Positions 37,730-47,732 of a DNA stretch of 64,000 bases are shown in pieces; position 1 is the stretch's first letter, and every line of letters starts with the position of its first letter. The position numbers and the translations under genes were made by a program. Origin of the DNA: Nocardia transvalensis (GTDB lineage: Bacteria > Actinomycetota > Actinomycetes > Mycobacteriales > Mycobacteriaceae). The stretch lies in NCBI RefSeq assembly GCF_015477765.1, contig NZ_JADLQQ010000006.1:1-64000 (forward strand), given 5' to 3'. Below the pieces are notes generated by a model that made no database searches, was not told the origin of the DNA, and saw nothing but the letters and a program-made list of their open reading frames with translations.

Positions 37730-37951
37730 GGATCGCTGTGCCCGGAAGCATGCGGGCAAGCTTGTGTGCAGGACGTAAGCCAGCGAGAGCGGCCGACCGT
37801 TTCAGCGTGCCCAGAAACCGCGGTGCGCGCTGCGCGCGACACGCCCGACCTCGGGACGCGAGGAACGCGGCTCGGGCGAGCGGGTGAAAGCTCGATGACA
37901 CAGACATGAAGAGTTCCAGACACCTGGTTACTGAATAAGGAAAGCCGGTAT

Positions 37952-38326
37952 ATGCCAACCATCAACCAGCTGGTCCGCAAGGGTCGCCGCGACAAGGTCG
38001 CGAAGACGAAGACCGCGGCCCTGAAGGGGAGCCCGCAGCGTCGTGGCGTGTGCACCCGCGTGTACACCACGACCCCGAAGAAGCCGAACTCCGCGCTGCG
38101 CAAGGTCGCGCGTGTTCGTTTGACCAGCCAGGTCGAGGTGACGGCCTACATCCCCGGTGAGGGCCACAACCTGCAGGAGCACTCGATGGTGCTCGTGCGC
38201 GGCGGTCGTGTGAAGGACCTCCCGGGTGTGCGCTACAAGATCATCCGCGGTTCGCTCGACACCCAGGGTGTGAAGAACCGCAAGCAGGCCCGCAGCCGCT
38301 ACGGCGCCAAGAAGGAGAAGAGCTAA
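37952..38326 (+). CDS. rpsL: 30S ribosomal protein S12
   Basis: The 124-residue product starts at ATG 37952 behind AAGGAAAG and is a standard S12. Lys43 in TTPKKPNSALR and Lys88 in GRVKDLPG are wild type; changes there give streptomycin resistance in mycobacteria. It opens the str operon rpsL-rpsG-fusA-tuf. The stop TAA overlaps the rpsG start (TAATG). Confidence 0.99.
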   Translation: MPTINQLVRKGRRDKVAKTKTAALKGSPQRRGVCTRVYTTTPKKPNSALRKVARVRLTSQVEVTAYIPGEGHNLQEHSMVLVRGGRVKDLPGVRYKIIRGSLDTQGVKNRKQARSRYGAKKEKS

Positions 38327-38796
38327 TGCCGCGCAAGGGCCCCGCTCCCAAGCGTCCCCTGATCAACGATCCGGTCTACGGGTCGCCGCTGGTCTCGCAG
38401 CTGGTCAACAAGGTGCTGCTGGACGGCAAGAAGTCGATCGCCGAGCGCATCGTCTACGGCGCCCTCGAGCAGGCGCGCGAGAAGACGGGCACCGATCCGG
38501 TCGTGACCCTCAAGCGCGCGCTGGACAACGTCAAGCCCGCCCTCGAGGTGAAGCCCCGGCGTGTCGGTGGTGCCACCTACCAGGTGCCGGTGGAGGTGCG
38601 GCCGGGCCGCGCCAACACCCTGGCCATGCGCTGGCTCGTGAACTTCGCGCGGCAGCGTCGTGAGAAGACGATGGTCGAGCGTCTGGCCAACGAGCTGCTG
38701 GACGCGAGCAACGGTCTGGGCGCTTCGGTGAAGCGTCGCGAGGACACCCACAAGATGGCCGAGTCCAACCGGGCCTTCGCGCACTACCGCTGGTGA
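38326..38796 (+). CDS. rpsG: 30S ribosomal protein S7
   Basis: The 156-residue product is a complete S7, which nucleates assembly of the 30S head and can repress its own operon in other bacteria. It has PRKGPAPKRPLINDPVYGS at the N-terminus, the central RPRR-like contact KPRRVGGATYQVP and the end NRAFAHYRW. The start overlaps the rpsL stop by one base. Confidence 0.99.
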   Translation: MPRKGPAPKRPLINDPVYGSPLVSQLVNKVLLDGKKSIAERIVYGALEQAREKTGTDPVVTLKRALDNVKPALEVKPRRVGGATYQVPVEVRPGRANTLAMRWLVNFARQRREKTMVERLANELLDASNGLGASVKRREDTHKMAESNRAFAHYRW

Positions 38797-38846
38797 CGAG
38801 TCACCCGGCCCGCCGGTGAAGGAACGGCGCCGGGAGGCGAGTCACA

Positions 38847-38878
38847 GTCGGGCGCGGCACTTCGGCGTCGCGCCCGAC
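38847..38878 (+). other. Hairpin between rpsG and fusA
   Basis: GTCGGGCGCG (38847-38856) pairs perfectly with CGCGCCCGAC (38869-38878) around a 12-nt loop, 50 bp after rpsG and 72 bp before fusA. No T-run follows directly. It may adjust fusA/tuf expression relative to the S12-S7 pair; it is not clearly a terminator. Confidence 0.5.
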
Positions 38879-38950
38879 GTTGAAAAAGTGATGACCCCCG
38901 ACAGGGTCGTTCCCGTAAATCCCAACTAGCTACGAGCGGGGAAGATTTCC

Positions 38951-41053
38951 GTGGCACAGGACGTGCTCACCGACCTCAACAAGGTCCGCAACATCGGCAT
39001 CATGGCCCACATCGATGCCGGTAAGACCACGACAACCGAACGCATCCTCTTCTACACCGGTATCACCTACAAGATCGGTGAGGTCCACGACGGCGCGGCC
39101 ACGATGGACTGGATGGCCCAGGAGCAGGAGCGCGGCATCACCATCACGTCTGCCGCGACGACCTGCTTCTGGAAAGACCACCAGATCAACATCATCGACA
39201 CGCCCGGACACGTCGACTTCACGGTCGAGGTGGAGCGGTCGCTGCGCGTGCTCGACGGCGCAGTTGCGGTCTTCGACGGCAAAGAGGGCGTTGAGCCGCA
39301 GTCCGAGCAGGTCTGGCGGCAGGCCGACAAGTACGACGTCCCGCGCATCTGCTTCGTCAACAAGATGGACAAGCTCGGTGCGGACTTCTACTTCACCGTG
39401 CAGACCATCAAGGACCGTCTGGGTGCCAAGCCGCTGGTCATTCAGCTGCCCATCGGCGCGGAGAACGACTTCGAGGGCATCGTCGACCTGGTCGAGATGA
39501 ACGCCAAGGTCTGGAAGGGCGAGACCAAGCTCGGCGAGTCCTACGAGACCACCGAGATCCCGGCCGATCTGCAGGAGAAGGCCGAGCAGTACCGCCAGGA
39601 GCTGCTCGAGGCCGTCGCCGAGTCGGACGAGGAGCTGCTGGAGAAGTTCCTGGGCGGCGAGGAGCTCTCGATCGAGGAGATCAAGGGCGCCATCCGCAAG
39701 CTGACCGTGAACTCGGAGCTCTACCCCGTGCTCTGTGGTTCGGCGTTCAAGAACAAGGGCGTGCAGCCCATGCTCGACGCGGTCATCGACTACCTGCCCA
39801 ACCCGCTGGACGACGGCGGCACCGATGGTCACGTCCCGAACAAGGAAGACGAGGTCATCCACCGCAACGCCGACATCAACGAGCCGTTCGCGGCGCTGGC
39901 GTTCAAGGTGGCGACGCACCCGTTCTTCGGCAAGCTGACCTACGTTCGCGTGTACTCCGGCAAGGTCGACTCCGGTGCCCAGGTCATCAACTCGACCAAG
40001 GGCAAGAAGGAGCGTCTGGGCAAGCTGTTCCAGATGCACTCCAACAAGGAGAACCCGGTCACCGAGGCGCAGGCCGGCCACATCTACGCGGTCATCGGCC
40101 TGAAGGACACCACGACCGGCGACACCCTGTGCGATCCGCAGAACCAGATCGTGCTGGAGTCGATGACCTTCCCGGATCCGGTCATCGAGGTCGCCATCGA
40201 GCCGAAGACCAAGGCCGACCAGGAGAAGCTGGGCACCGCCATCCAGAAGTTCGCGGAGGAGGACCCGACCTTCAACGTGAAGCTGGACGCCGAGACCGGC
40301 CAGACCGTGATCGGTGGCATGGGCGAGCTGCAGCTCGACATCTACGTCGACCGGATGAAGCGCGAGTTCAAGGTCGAGGCCAATATCGGCAAGCCGCAGG
40401 TGGCTTACCGTGAGACCATCACCAAGACGGTCGAGAAGCTCGAGTACACCCACAAGAAGCAGACCGGTGGCTCGGGTCAGTTCGCGCGCGTCATCATCGC
40501 CCTGGAGCCGTTCGTCGGCGAGGACGGTGCGACCTACGAGTTCGAGAACAAGGTCACCGGTGGCCGCGTGCCGAAGGAGTACATCCCGTCGGTCGACGCC
40601 GGTATCCAGGACGCCATGCAGTACGGTGTTCTCGCTGGTTACCCGCTGGTGAACGTGAAAGCCAAGCTGCTCGACGGCGCCTACCACGAGGTCGACTCCT
40701 CGGAAATGGCGTTCAAGATCGCGGGTGCGCAGGCCCTGAAGGAAGCGGCCCGCAAGGCCGGTCCGGTGATTCTCGAGCCGCTGATGGCCGTCGAGGTCAC
40801 CACGCCCGAGGACTACATGGGCGAAGTGATCGGCGACCTGAACTCCCGCCGTGGTCAGATCCAGGCCATGGAGGAACGCAGTGGTGCCCGTGTCGTCAAG
40901 GCGCTGGTTCCGCTCTCGGAGATGTTCGGATACATCGGTGATCTGCGGTCGAAGACCCAGGGCCGGGCGAACTTCTCCATGGTGTTCGATTCGTACGCGG
41001 AGGTTCCGGCCAACGTGTCGAAGGAGATCATCGCCAAGGCGACCGGCGAATAA
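38951..41053 (+). CDS. fusA: Elongation factor G
   Basis: The 700-residue translocation GTPase starts at GTG 38951 after GGGGAAG. G-domain motifs: AHIDAGKT (19-26), the DTPGHVDF switch II, and NKMDKLGAD. Domains II to V follow, including the tip loop of domain IV near KQTGGSGQFAR and GGRVPKEYIPSVDAG. No truncation or unusual residue was seen. This is the usual single-copy fusA of the str operon. Confidence 0.99.
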   Translation: MAQDVLTDLNKVRNIGIMAHIDAGKTTTTERILFYTGITYKIGEVHDGAATMDWMAQEQERGITITSAATTCFWKDHQINIIDTPGHVDFTVEVERSLRVLDGAVAVFDGKEGVEPQSEQVWRQADKYDVPRICFVNKMDKLGADFYFTVQTIKDRLGAKPLVIQLPIGAENDFEGIVDLVEMNAKVWKGETKLGESYETTEIPADLQEKAEQYRQELLEAVAESDEELLEKFLGGEELSIEEIKGAIRKLTVNSELYPVLCGSAFKNKGVQPMLDAVIDYLPNPLDDGGTDGHVPNKEDEVIHRNADINEPFAALAFKVATHPFFGKLTYVRVYSGKVDSGAQVINSTKGKKERLGKLFQMHSNKENPVTEAQAGHIYAVIGLKDTTTGDTLCDPQNQIVLESMTFPDPVIEVAIEPKTKADQEKLGTAIQKFAEEDPTFNVKLDAETGQTVIGGMGELQLDIYVDRMKREFKVEANIGKPQVAYRETITKTVEKLEYTHKKQTGGSGQFARVIIALEPFVGEDGATYEFENKVTGGRVPKEYIPSVDAGIQDAMQYGVLAGYPLVNVKAKLLDGAYHEVDSSEMAFKIAGAQALKEAARKAGPVILEPLMAVEVTTPEDYMGEVIGDLNSRRGQIQAMEERSGARVVKALVPLSEMFGYIGDLRSKTQGRANFSMVFDSYAEVPANVSKEIIAKATGE

Positions 41054-41132
41054 ATCCGGGCGCTGCACGACCCCTGTAAGTACAAACCGCACTGCTGCTT
41101 AGCAAGCACCAACAAGTCCAGGAGGACATCAA

Positions 41133-42323
<1,191 letters not shown>

Positions 42324-42353
42324 TCTTGCCCTTCCTCGGAAGGTAACCACGGC

Positions 42354-42387
42354 AAAAGGGCCGTTCCCCTAGGGGAACGGCCCTTTT
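42354..42387. terminator. Bidirectional terminator after tuf
   Basis: A perfect 34-bp palindrome (left half AAAAGGGCCGTTCCCCT, right half its exact complement) lies 30 bp after tuf. The left half begins with four As and the right half ends with four Ts, so it can act in both directions for tuf and the convergent gene ending at 42422. Confidence 0.93.
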
Positions 42388-42421
42388 CGTGTCTCGCGGC
42401 GGCCGCGTTCCGTGCCGCCCC

Positions 42422-43750
42422 TCAGGCGGGGTCGGTGGCGGCGAGGAGGGCCTCGGCGAATTGGCGCATTTGGGTGGTGCCGCCGAACCAGGCGGAGACG
42501 AGGTCTACGGCGGTTGAGCGGGTGCGGTGGGCGGCGCGGATGAAGTCGTCGAGGGAGGCGTCGCCGGATTCGGCCTTCTTGGCGACGAGTTCGAGGTTGT
42601 GGCTGGCCAGCAGGAGACGCATCACCAAGTGGATGTCGACGGAGGTGGGGGCGTCGTCCAGGGGGCTGGCGTGGCGGTTGGCCGCGCGGCGGGGCTGGGT
42701 GGGTTCGGCGGCGCGGCGAGGGGAGGGTGTTTCGGCCTGGCGGCTGGACTCCAGGTCTGTGCGGCGACCTGATTCGGGATCGGACCAGTGCGTGGATTCC
42801 GCATTGGTGTGGCGGCTGGATTCGGGACCGGAGCGGCGGGTGGGTTCGGAGTCGGTGTGGCGGCTTGATTCCGGATCGGACCAGCGGGTGGGCTCCGCGT
42901 TGGTGGGGCGGCTGGATTCCGGATCGGTGTGGCGGTTCGACTCCAGTTCCGTGCGGCGGCTGGCCCCAGGGTCGGAGCGGTGGGTGGGCTCTGAATCGGT
43001 GTGGCGGTTCGACTCGAGGTCCGTCCGGGTGCCGGGTTCGGGGTCGGACCAGTGGGTGGATTCCGCATTGGTGCGGCGGTTGGGCTCCAGGTTCGCGCGG
43101 GTGCCGGGTTCGGGGTCGGACCAGTGGGTGGACTCGGCATTGGTGCGGCGGTTGGGCTCCAGGTTCGCGCGGGCGCCGGGTTCCGGGTCGGACCAGTGGG
43201 TGGACTCGGCATTGGTGCGGCGGTTGGGCTCCACGTCCGTGCGGCGGCCGGGTTCGGGGTCGGACCAGCGTGTGTGGGTCGAGTCGGTGCGGCGGGTGGC
43301 GTCCGGGGTGATGCGGCGGCCGAGATCCGGATCGGAGTGGCGGGCGGTGGGATCCGGCTCGGAGCGGTAGGGATTCTCCTCGGAGCGGAGGGTCTCCGGG
43401 CGCTGCTGTGCGTCGTGGCGGGATAATGCGGATTCGGCCGAACCTCGCGAATCCGGCCGTATGGCAACCGAATCCGGGGACGAAATGACCGATTCCGAAC
43501 GCGGCGTAGGGGTTTCGGAGCGGGGTGTGATCGTGGGTGTGGAACTCGTGGGCCATTGCGAGCCCACGTCCGGTTGCGTCCAGTGCACGCCGCTGTCCTG
43601 GCCCAAGCCGGTTCGGCCGGTGGAGGTGTCGTATCCGGTCAGGCCGCTGGTCGATGCCTGCCCCGCGTCGTTGACCGGGTGGGTGAGACGGTATCCCTCC
43701 GGCCGGGAGCGGTTCGGTTCCCCGAAACTGGCGAAGTCGGCATCGGTCAT
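42422..43750 (-). CDS. Low-complexity protein with 24-residue tandem repeats
   Basis: The 442-residue protein has no recognised enzyme domain. It starts MTDADFASFGEPNRS at ATG 43750; a TAGCAT box 8 nt upstream suggests a leaderless start, and an ATG 32 codons further up is less likely. Residues about 100-340 are disordered, rich in Ser, Pro, Arg, Glu and Asp, and contain six to seven units of the form RRTNAESTHWSDPEPGTR plus ANLEPN. The last 75 residues form a separate helical domain (VDIHLVMRLLLASHNLELVAKKAESG to LVSAWFGGTTQMRQFAE). The repeat DNA has a 72-bp period, and the nearest units are almost identical, so length probably varies. It is not obviously secreted. Confidence 0.7.
   Translation of the reverse strand: MTDADFASFGEPNRSRPEGYRLTHPVNDAGQASTSGLTGYDTSTGRTGLGQDSGVHWTQPDVGSQWPTSSTPTITPRSETPTPRSESVISSPDSVAIRPDSRGSAESALSRHDAQQRPETLRSEENPYRSEPDPTARHSDPDLGRRITPDATRRTDSTHTRWSDPEPGRRTDVEPNRRTNAESTHWSDPEPGARANLEPNRRTNAESTHWSDPEPGTRANLEPNRRTNAESTHWSDPEPGTRTDLESNRHTDSEPTHRSDPGASRRTELESNRHTDPESSRPTNAEPTRWSDPESSRHTDSEPTRRSGPESSRHTNAESTHWSDPESGRRTDLESSRQAETPSPRRAAEPTQPRRAANRHASPLDDAPTSVDIHLVMRLLLASHNLELVAKKAESGDASLDDFIRAAHRTRSTAVDLVSAWFGGTTQMRQFAEALLAATDPA
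42745..43300 (-). repeat. 72-bp coding tandem repeat
   Basis: A unit opening TTGGGCTCCAGGTTCGCGCG begins at 43080 and 43152 and in diverged form at 43224 (plus-strand coordinates), exactly 72 bp apart. More diverged units continue on both sides. The repeat keeps the frame of the host gene on the minus strand. Confidence 0.8.
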
Positions 43751-43854
43751 AGTGGCCAATGCTAGGCCAGCCCGCTCTGTTGCGCCGTAGGCCATACGAG
43801 CGAGTGGCGCGATTCTCCTGCCGCTGCCGGATTTGTCACCTGACACCTCGGCGG

Positions 43855-45084
43855 TCAGCAGTTCGAGGGGGCAGGCTCACCGCGGAACCGACCATCGAGC
43901 CAATCCACCATCGACGGCAGGCCCAGGACCGCCGCGGACAGATGTTCCGGCGACGGCGTCAGTTCGGCCAGCAGAGGCACCCCGGCCGCACACCAGCGGT
44001 GGTTCGTATTGCGTATCGCATCGATGGGGATCAGCGGATCCGATGGGGAATGCCATTCCAAAATCGGCATATTCGGCACGCCGTCGTACAGCTCGAGGCT
44101 GTTCGCGGCCACCACCGACCAGGCGTCCGGGCTGTTGATCAGCGCGGTGTTGCCCGCGAGTTCGAGGGCATTGTGGCCCGCACCGGCCGCGAGGATCTCA
44201 TTGGTGCACCCGTTGGCCATCGAGTTGCGAATCGCGATACCGCGCGGGTTCATATAGTCGCTGACCGGCAACTCTTCGGGATATTCGCGCTCCAGCCCGA
44301 TGGCCGCGGCCATGGCGAGCCCGAACGCCGGATGCGAGTTGGTGCCCAGCGCTTCCACCATCGTCACCAGATTCATCGGCACCCCGCCGATCGCCGCCCC
44401 CGCGATCTCGAGTTCGGGCGCATACCGCGGTTGCAGCGCCGCCGCCCACGCCGACGCCATCCCACCACCGGAGTAACCGGCCATCGTGACGGGACTGTGC
44501 TCGACCTGCAATTGCGGCACCCGATGCACCGCGCGAATGCCGTCCAGCGTGATCTGACCGCCCAAACGTGCTGCACCGTAGGCGAACTGCGGCCCGAGAT
44601 GGTCGGGTAGTGCCACGCTCCACCCACGCATCAGGAGCAGATTCAACGCCGGCGCCTCCCGCACCGCCAGATTCGGATCGGAGGTGTACAGCACGTGCGA
44701 CACCGCGCATTCGGTCCCGAGGGCGTTGATGATGTGCTGATAGGACAGCAGCGGCCCGTCCGGGCGATGATTGGGCGGGGTGAGAACGGTGGTGGTCGCC
44801 GCGATCGGATCACCGTGAGAGTTGGTGGAGCGGAACTTGATCAGCGTGACGGTGGTGCCGGGGAACGAGAGCAGCGGCGGCATCGCCCGCACCGCCAGGA
44901 CATCGCCGGGCGCATAGTCGGCCAGGTCGGGCGGTGCGGCGTAGAAGGGGTCGGGATCGGGGCGGGGATAGATCGGCTCCGCGGCCGCTCCCGCGACCGT
45001 CGCGAGCGCCAGGACGACCCCGCCGAGCGCTCCCCATAGTCGCCCGGTCTTCCCACGCCTGCTCACCGAACCCTGACTGGTCAC
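43855..45084 (-). CDS. Secreted triacylglycerol lipase (LIP family)
   Basis: The 409-residue enzyme starts at GTG 45084 (GGAGG 6 nt upstream; ATG 45102 would place the ribosome site inside the gene). A basic N-terminus and a hydrophobic stretch ending AGAAAEP form a signal peptide. The nucleophile Ser205 is in AGYSGGG. Candidates for the triad Asp (SPSDPLIP) and His (SPEHLSA) lie near the end. It matches the secretory lipase family found in mycolic-acid bacteria and fungi. Cysteines ECAV, NGC, WCA and a terminal NC may form disulfides. It probably hydrolyses exogenous lipids. Confidence 0.88.
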   Translation of the reverse strand: MTSQGSVSRRGKTGRLWGALGGVVLALATVAGAAAEPIYPRPDPDPFYAAPPDLADYAPGDVLAVRAMPPLLSFPGTTVTLIKFRSTNSHGDPIAATTTVLTPPNHRPDGPLLSYQHIINALGTECAVSHVLYTSDPNLAVREAPALNLLLMRGWSVALPDHLGPQFAYGAARLGGQITLDGIRAVHRVPQLQVEHSPVTMAGYSGGGMASAWAAALQPRYAPELEIAGAAIGGVPMNLVTMVEALGTNSHPAFGLAMAAAIGLEREYPEELPVSDYMNPRGIAIRNSMANGCTNEILAAGAGHNALELAGNTALINSPDAWSVVAANSLELYDGVPNMPILEWHSPSDPLIPIDAIRNTNHRWCAAGVPLLAELTPSPEHLSAAVLGLPSMVDWLDGRFRGEPAPSNC

Positions 45085-45364
45085 CCATAACCTCCATGGC
45101 AAATTCGTAGCTACGGAAGACTGGCCAGTTCGTATTCAAGTGTCAAAGCCGCTCGGATCCATGCGACACGCCGGTAGTGAATTCGGGAAGATGGGGAAAA
45201 TACAGCGGAAACACGCCCGGAATATTGCGCCGCACCCAGACCTGCTGGTGGCGTGTCGAAAGCGCCGTAAGATGGCCTGTTTCGGCTCTATTGGCTGACT
45301 GACACCCGATCTGGTTCGACTCGAGCAAATACCTGGCGGCCCTGCGGAGCGATCCCGACGAAGC

Positions 45365-45994
45365 TCAGCCCAGATGAGTCATTCCCGCCGCGACCACCTG
45401 GGAGATGCTGAAGATCTCGTCGGCGGTCGGCAGGGTGAGGCCGTCGAGGGTGTGCAGCCGATCGGTGGTGGCGACGGCCAGCATGGCCGAAACCCAGGCG
45501 CCCGCGCAGGCGCGCAGCGTGCCCGGCTGTACCGGGGCGGGGGCGCTGGCCTGTAACACGCGTGTCGTGATGTCCAGCAGTTGATCGCGCATGCGGCGCA
45601 ACTGCTTTCGAACATCGGGATGGGTGTCGGCCTCGCGCCACATGATGACGCGCAACACCGATGAATGATGGTCGCGCAAATTCAGTGCGGCATCCAGGTT
45701 GACCAGGCTCCGGGCCGGATCACCCGGTGTGACAACGGTATTGATGTCGTCGATGGGATGGTTGGGCACCCGTTCGGCCATCAGGGCCGACAGGATGGAT
45801 TCCTTGGTGGGGAAATAGTAGAAGACCAGCCCCTTCGGAACGCCCGCGGCGGTGGCGATGGCCGCCGTCGCGGTGGCGTCGAAACCGTGTGTCGCGAACA
45901 GGTTTTCGGCCGCGTCCAGAATGAGCTGACGGGCGTCGCCGTCGACCTTCTTGCTCCGGCGACGCCCCGCTCGATGGGGTTTGGGCATCTGCAT
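45365..45994 (-). CDS. TetR-family regulator coupled to an SPW membrane protein
   Basis: The 209-residue protein has a TetR helix-turn-helix (ARQLILDAAENLFATHGFDATATAAIATAAGVPKGLVFYYFPTKESIL, about residues 22-68) and a divergent helical C-terminal domain. The start ATG 45994 shares a base with the TGA stop of the upstream SPW gene, so the two are translationally coupled. An ATG two codons in is the alternative start. A palindrome overlapping the operon's -35 (46393-46408) is a likely autoregulatory site. Confidence 0.9.
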   Translation of the reverse strand: MQMPKPHRAGRRRSKKVDGDARQLILDAAENLFATHGFDATATAAIATAAGVPKGLVFYYFPTKESILSALMAERVPNHPIDDINTVVTPGDPARSLVNLDAALNLRDHHSSVLRVIMWREADTHPDVRKQLRRMRDQLLDITTRVLQASAPAPVQPGTLRACAGAWVSAMLAVATTDRLHTLDGLTLPTADEIFSISQVVAAGMTHLG

Positions 45995-46341
45995 CAGTGC
46001 GCTGTGTGCAGGCGCCCCGCCACCTGTGGCAGTGCCGCCACCGCGACCACCACGGTCAGCACTCCCACGATCCACGCCGTCCACGAGGCGCCATTGTAGG
46101 CGTCGTAGTTCATCACCCACGGGGAGATGAACAGCAGCGCTCCACACAAGGCCATCGCGTAATCGAGGCCGGCCAGTGCCGGACGCGCGATCTGCGCCAG
46201 GCCGGTCAGGGCGATGAGCACACCCAGGACGATCAGCGTCCACATCGCCCGGTTGCTGGTGTCGACCCAGATGGGGGACAGCGCGGTGAAGACGCCGAGC
46301 ACGACGGCTACGAAGTCCTGCGCACGACTCTCGGTGAACAT
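45994..46341 (-). CDS. SPW-repeat membrane protein
   Basis: The 115-residue protein has four hydrophobic segments and two SPW motifs (ALSPIWVD and FISPWVM), the signature of this small membrane family. ATG 46341 is 6 nt from AGGAGG; ATG 46344 is 3 nt from it. The operon promoter TTGATC (46408-46403) and TATACC (46385-46380) with 17-bp spacing lies upstream. Function of the family is unknown; membrane stress has been proposed. Confidence 0.85.
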   Translation of the reverse strand: MFTESRAQDFVAVVLGVFTALSPIWVDTSNRAMWTLIVLGVLIALTGLAQIARPALAGLDYAMALCGALLFISPWVMNYDAYNGASWTAWIVGVLTVVVAVAALPQVAGRLHTAH

Positions 46342-46379
46342 CATGTGCCTCCTCATGGGCAAGGGATATGTTCCTCCTT

Positions 46380-46408
46380 GGTATAACTCTGATTGACCGC
46401 CCGATCAA
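46380..46408 (-). promoter_or_regulatory. Promoter and TetR-type operator of the SPW-TetR operon
   Basis: On the minus strand TTGATC and TATACC are 17 bp apart. ATTGACCG-CC-CGATCAAT (46392-46409), an 18-bp palindrome with one mismatch per arm, covers the -35 box. Repression by the TetR protein encoded in the same operon is the obvious inference. Confidence 0.6.
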
Positions 46409-46467
46409 TACCGGCTGGACAACAATTACGCGGGCGCGTTGGATAGGGTGGGCGTCACCGTAGAAAG

Positions 46468-46481
46468 TAGAACGAGTTCTA
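46468..46481. promoter_or_regulatory. KstR-type palindrome upstream of the flavoprotein
   Basis: TAGAAC-GA-GTTCTA is a perfect palindrome with a 2-bp centre, matching the published KstR form TnnAACnnGTTnnA. It lies 57-70 bp before GTG 46539. A nearly identical site precedes kshB. Confidence 0.65.
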
Positions 46482-46538
46482 GAATAGGTGGGTTGCCGTG
46501 CGGCTGTGTGGAGTGATGCGGGTGCCGGGAGGGGTGCT

Positions 46539-47720
46539 GTGACCAGTCCGATCGTGATCGTGGGCGCCGGATTGGCCGGCCTGCGGACCGCCGAGCAACT
46601 GCGCCGCGCCGGGTACACCGGTGGCCTGATCCTGGTGGGTGACGAATCGCGGCTGCCGTACGACCGGCCGCCGCTGTCGAAACAGTTCGTGCGCGGCGAA
46701 ACCGACGACACCACCTTGCGTCCCGCCGAATTCTTCACCGAGCAGGGCATCGAGCTGCGGCTGGGTGTGGCCGCCGCGGGGGTCGATACCGCGTCGCGGC
46801 GGTTGCTGCTCGCCGACGGGGCCGCTCTCGACTACGACCAGCTGATCATCGCGACGGGCTTGCGGCCCAAGCGAATTCCCGGCCTACCGGATGTGTCCGG
46901 CGTATACGTGCTGCGCTGCTACGAGGACGCCGCCGCCCTGCGCGACGGATTGGCCGGTGCGACAAAGGCTCTGGTGGTGGGCGCGGGATTCATCGGCTGT
47001 GAGCTCGCCTCCAGCTTCCGGACCCGGGGTGTCGATGTGGTGCTGGTGGAACCGCAGCCGACACCGCTGGCGGCGGCGCTGGGTGAGCGGGTCGGTGCGC
47101 TGGTCGGTCGGCTGCACCGGGATCAGGGCGTCGATCTGCGCTGCGGGGTGGGACTGGACTCCCTTGTCGTCGAGAATGATTCGGCCCGCGGCGCCCGTTT
47201 GACCGACGGCGGCACCGTCGACGCCGATCTGGTGGTGATCGGCGTCGGCTCGGCGCCGGTGACCGAGTGGCTGGCGGGCTCCGGAATTCCCCTGGCCGAT
47301 CCCGGCGCGGGCGGCGGCGTGCTCGCCGACGAGGTGGGCCGAACCGCCGTCGAACGGGTGTGGGCGGTCGGCGATGTGGCGGCATGGCGTCAGGAGACCG
47401 GCGGCCACCGCCGGGTCGAGCACTGGACCAACGCGGGCGAGCAGGCCCAACTGCTGGCCTGTGCGCTACTGGGCACCGAACCACCGGCCGCGGCCAGGGT
47501 CCCTTACGTCTGGAGCGACCAGTACGACCTGAAAATCCAGGTTTTGGGCACACCGTCGCCCACCGACGAGGTGCGGATCATCGACGACGACGGCCGCAAA
47601 TTCCTCGCCCACTATTTCTCCGACGGCATCCTCACTGCGGTAGTCGGCGCGGGCCGAGCAGGCCAGGTCATGAAGATGCGCGCCCAACTGGCCGTGTCCA
47701 CCCGCTCGGCAGTGCCGTGA
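46539..47720 (+). CDS. FAD-dependent ferredoxin reductase (rhodocoxin/putidaredoxin reductase type)
   Basis: The 393-residue flavoprotein starts at GTG 46539 after GGGAGGGG. It has two Rossmann motifs: FAD (VIVGAGLAGLRTAEQLR) at the N-terminus and NAD (ALVVGAGFIGCELASSFR) in the middle. RLPYDRPPLSKQF, IIATGLRPKRIPG and VWAVGDVAAW are hallmarks of the reductases feeding P450 or Rieske oxygenases. It has no iron-sulfur cluster of its own. The KstR-like palindrome upstream suggests a role in steroid or cholesterol oxidation. No P450 gene lies nearby. Confidence 0.92.
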   Translation: MTSPIVIVGAGLAGLRTAEQLRRAGYTGGLILVGDESRLPYDRPPLSKQFVRGETDDTTLRPAEFFTEQGIELRLGVAAAGVDTASRRLLLADGAALDYDQLIIATGLRPKRIPGLPDVSGVYVLRCYEDAAALRDGLAGATKALVVGAGFIGCELASSFRTRGVDVVLVEPQPTPLAAALGERVGALVGRLHRDQGVDLRCGVGLDSLVVENDSARGARLTDGGTVDADLVVIGVGSAPVTEWLAGSGIPLADPGAGGGVLADEVGRTAVERVWAVGDVAAWRQETGGHRRVEHWTNAGEQAQLLACALLGTEPPAAARVPYVWSDQYDLKIQVLGTPSPTDEVRIIDDDGRKFLAHYFSDGILTAVVGAGRAGQVMKMRAQLAVSTRSAVP

Positions 47721-47732
47721 GCACGCGGGCGG

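Noticed and set aside
37645..37887. An 80-codon open frame before rpsL
   Set aside because: It lies over the rpsL promoter region and is arginine/alanine rich with no start signal, typical of a chance frame in GC-rich DNA.
42435..43370. A 311-codon plus-strand frame across the 72-bp repeat array
   Set aside because: It reads the repeat backwards, lacks a ribosome site and has no C-terminal domain; the minus-strand frame has a promoter and a conserved-looking domain.
45303..45377. A 24-codon plus-strand stretch (HPIWFDSSKYLAALRSDPDEAQPR) that looks like the end of a lost gene
   Set aside because: It has no start, is very short and overlaps the end of the TetR gene; chance cannot be excluded.
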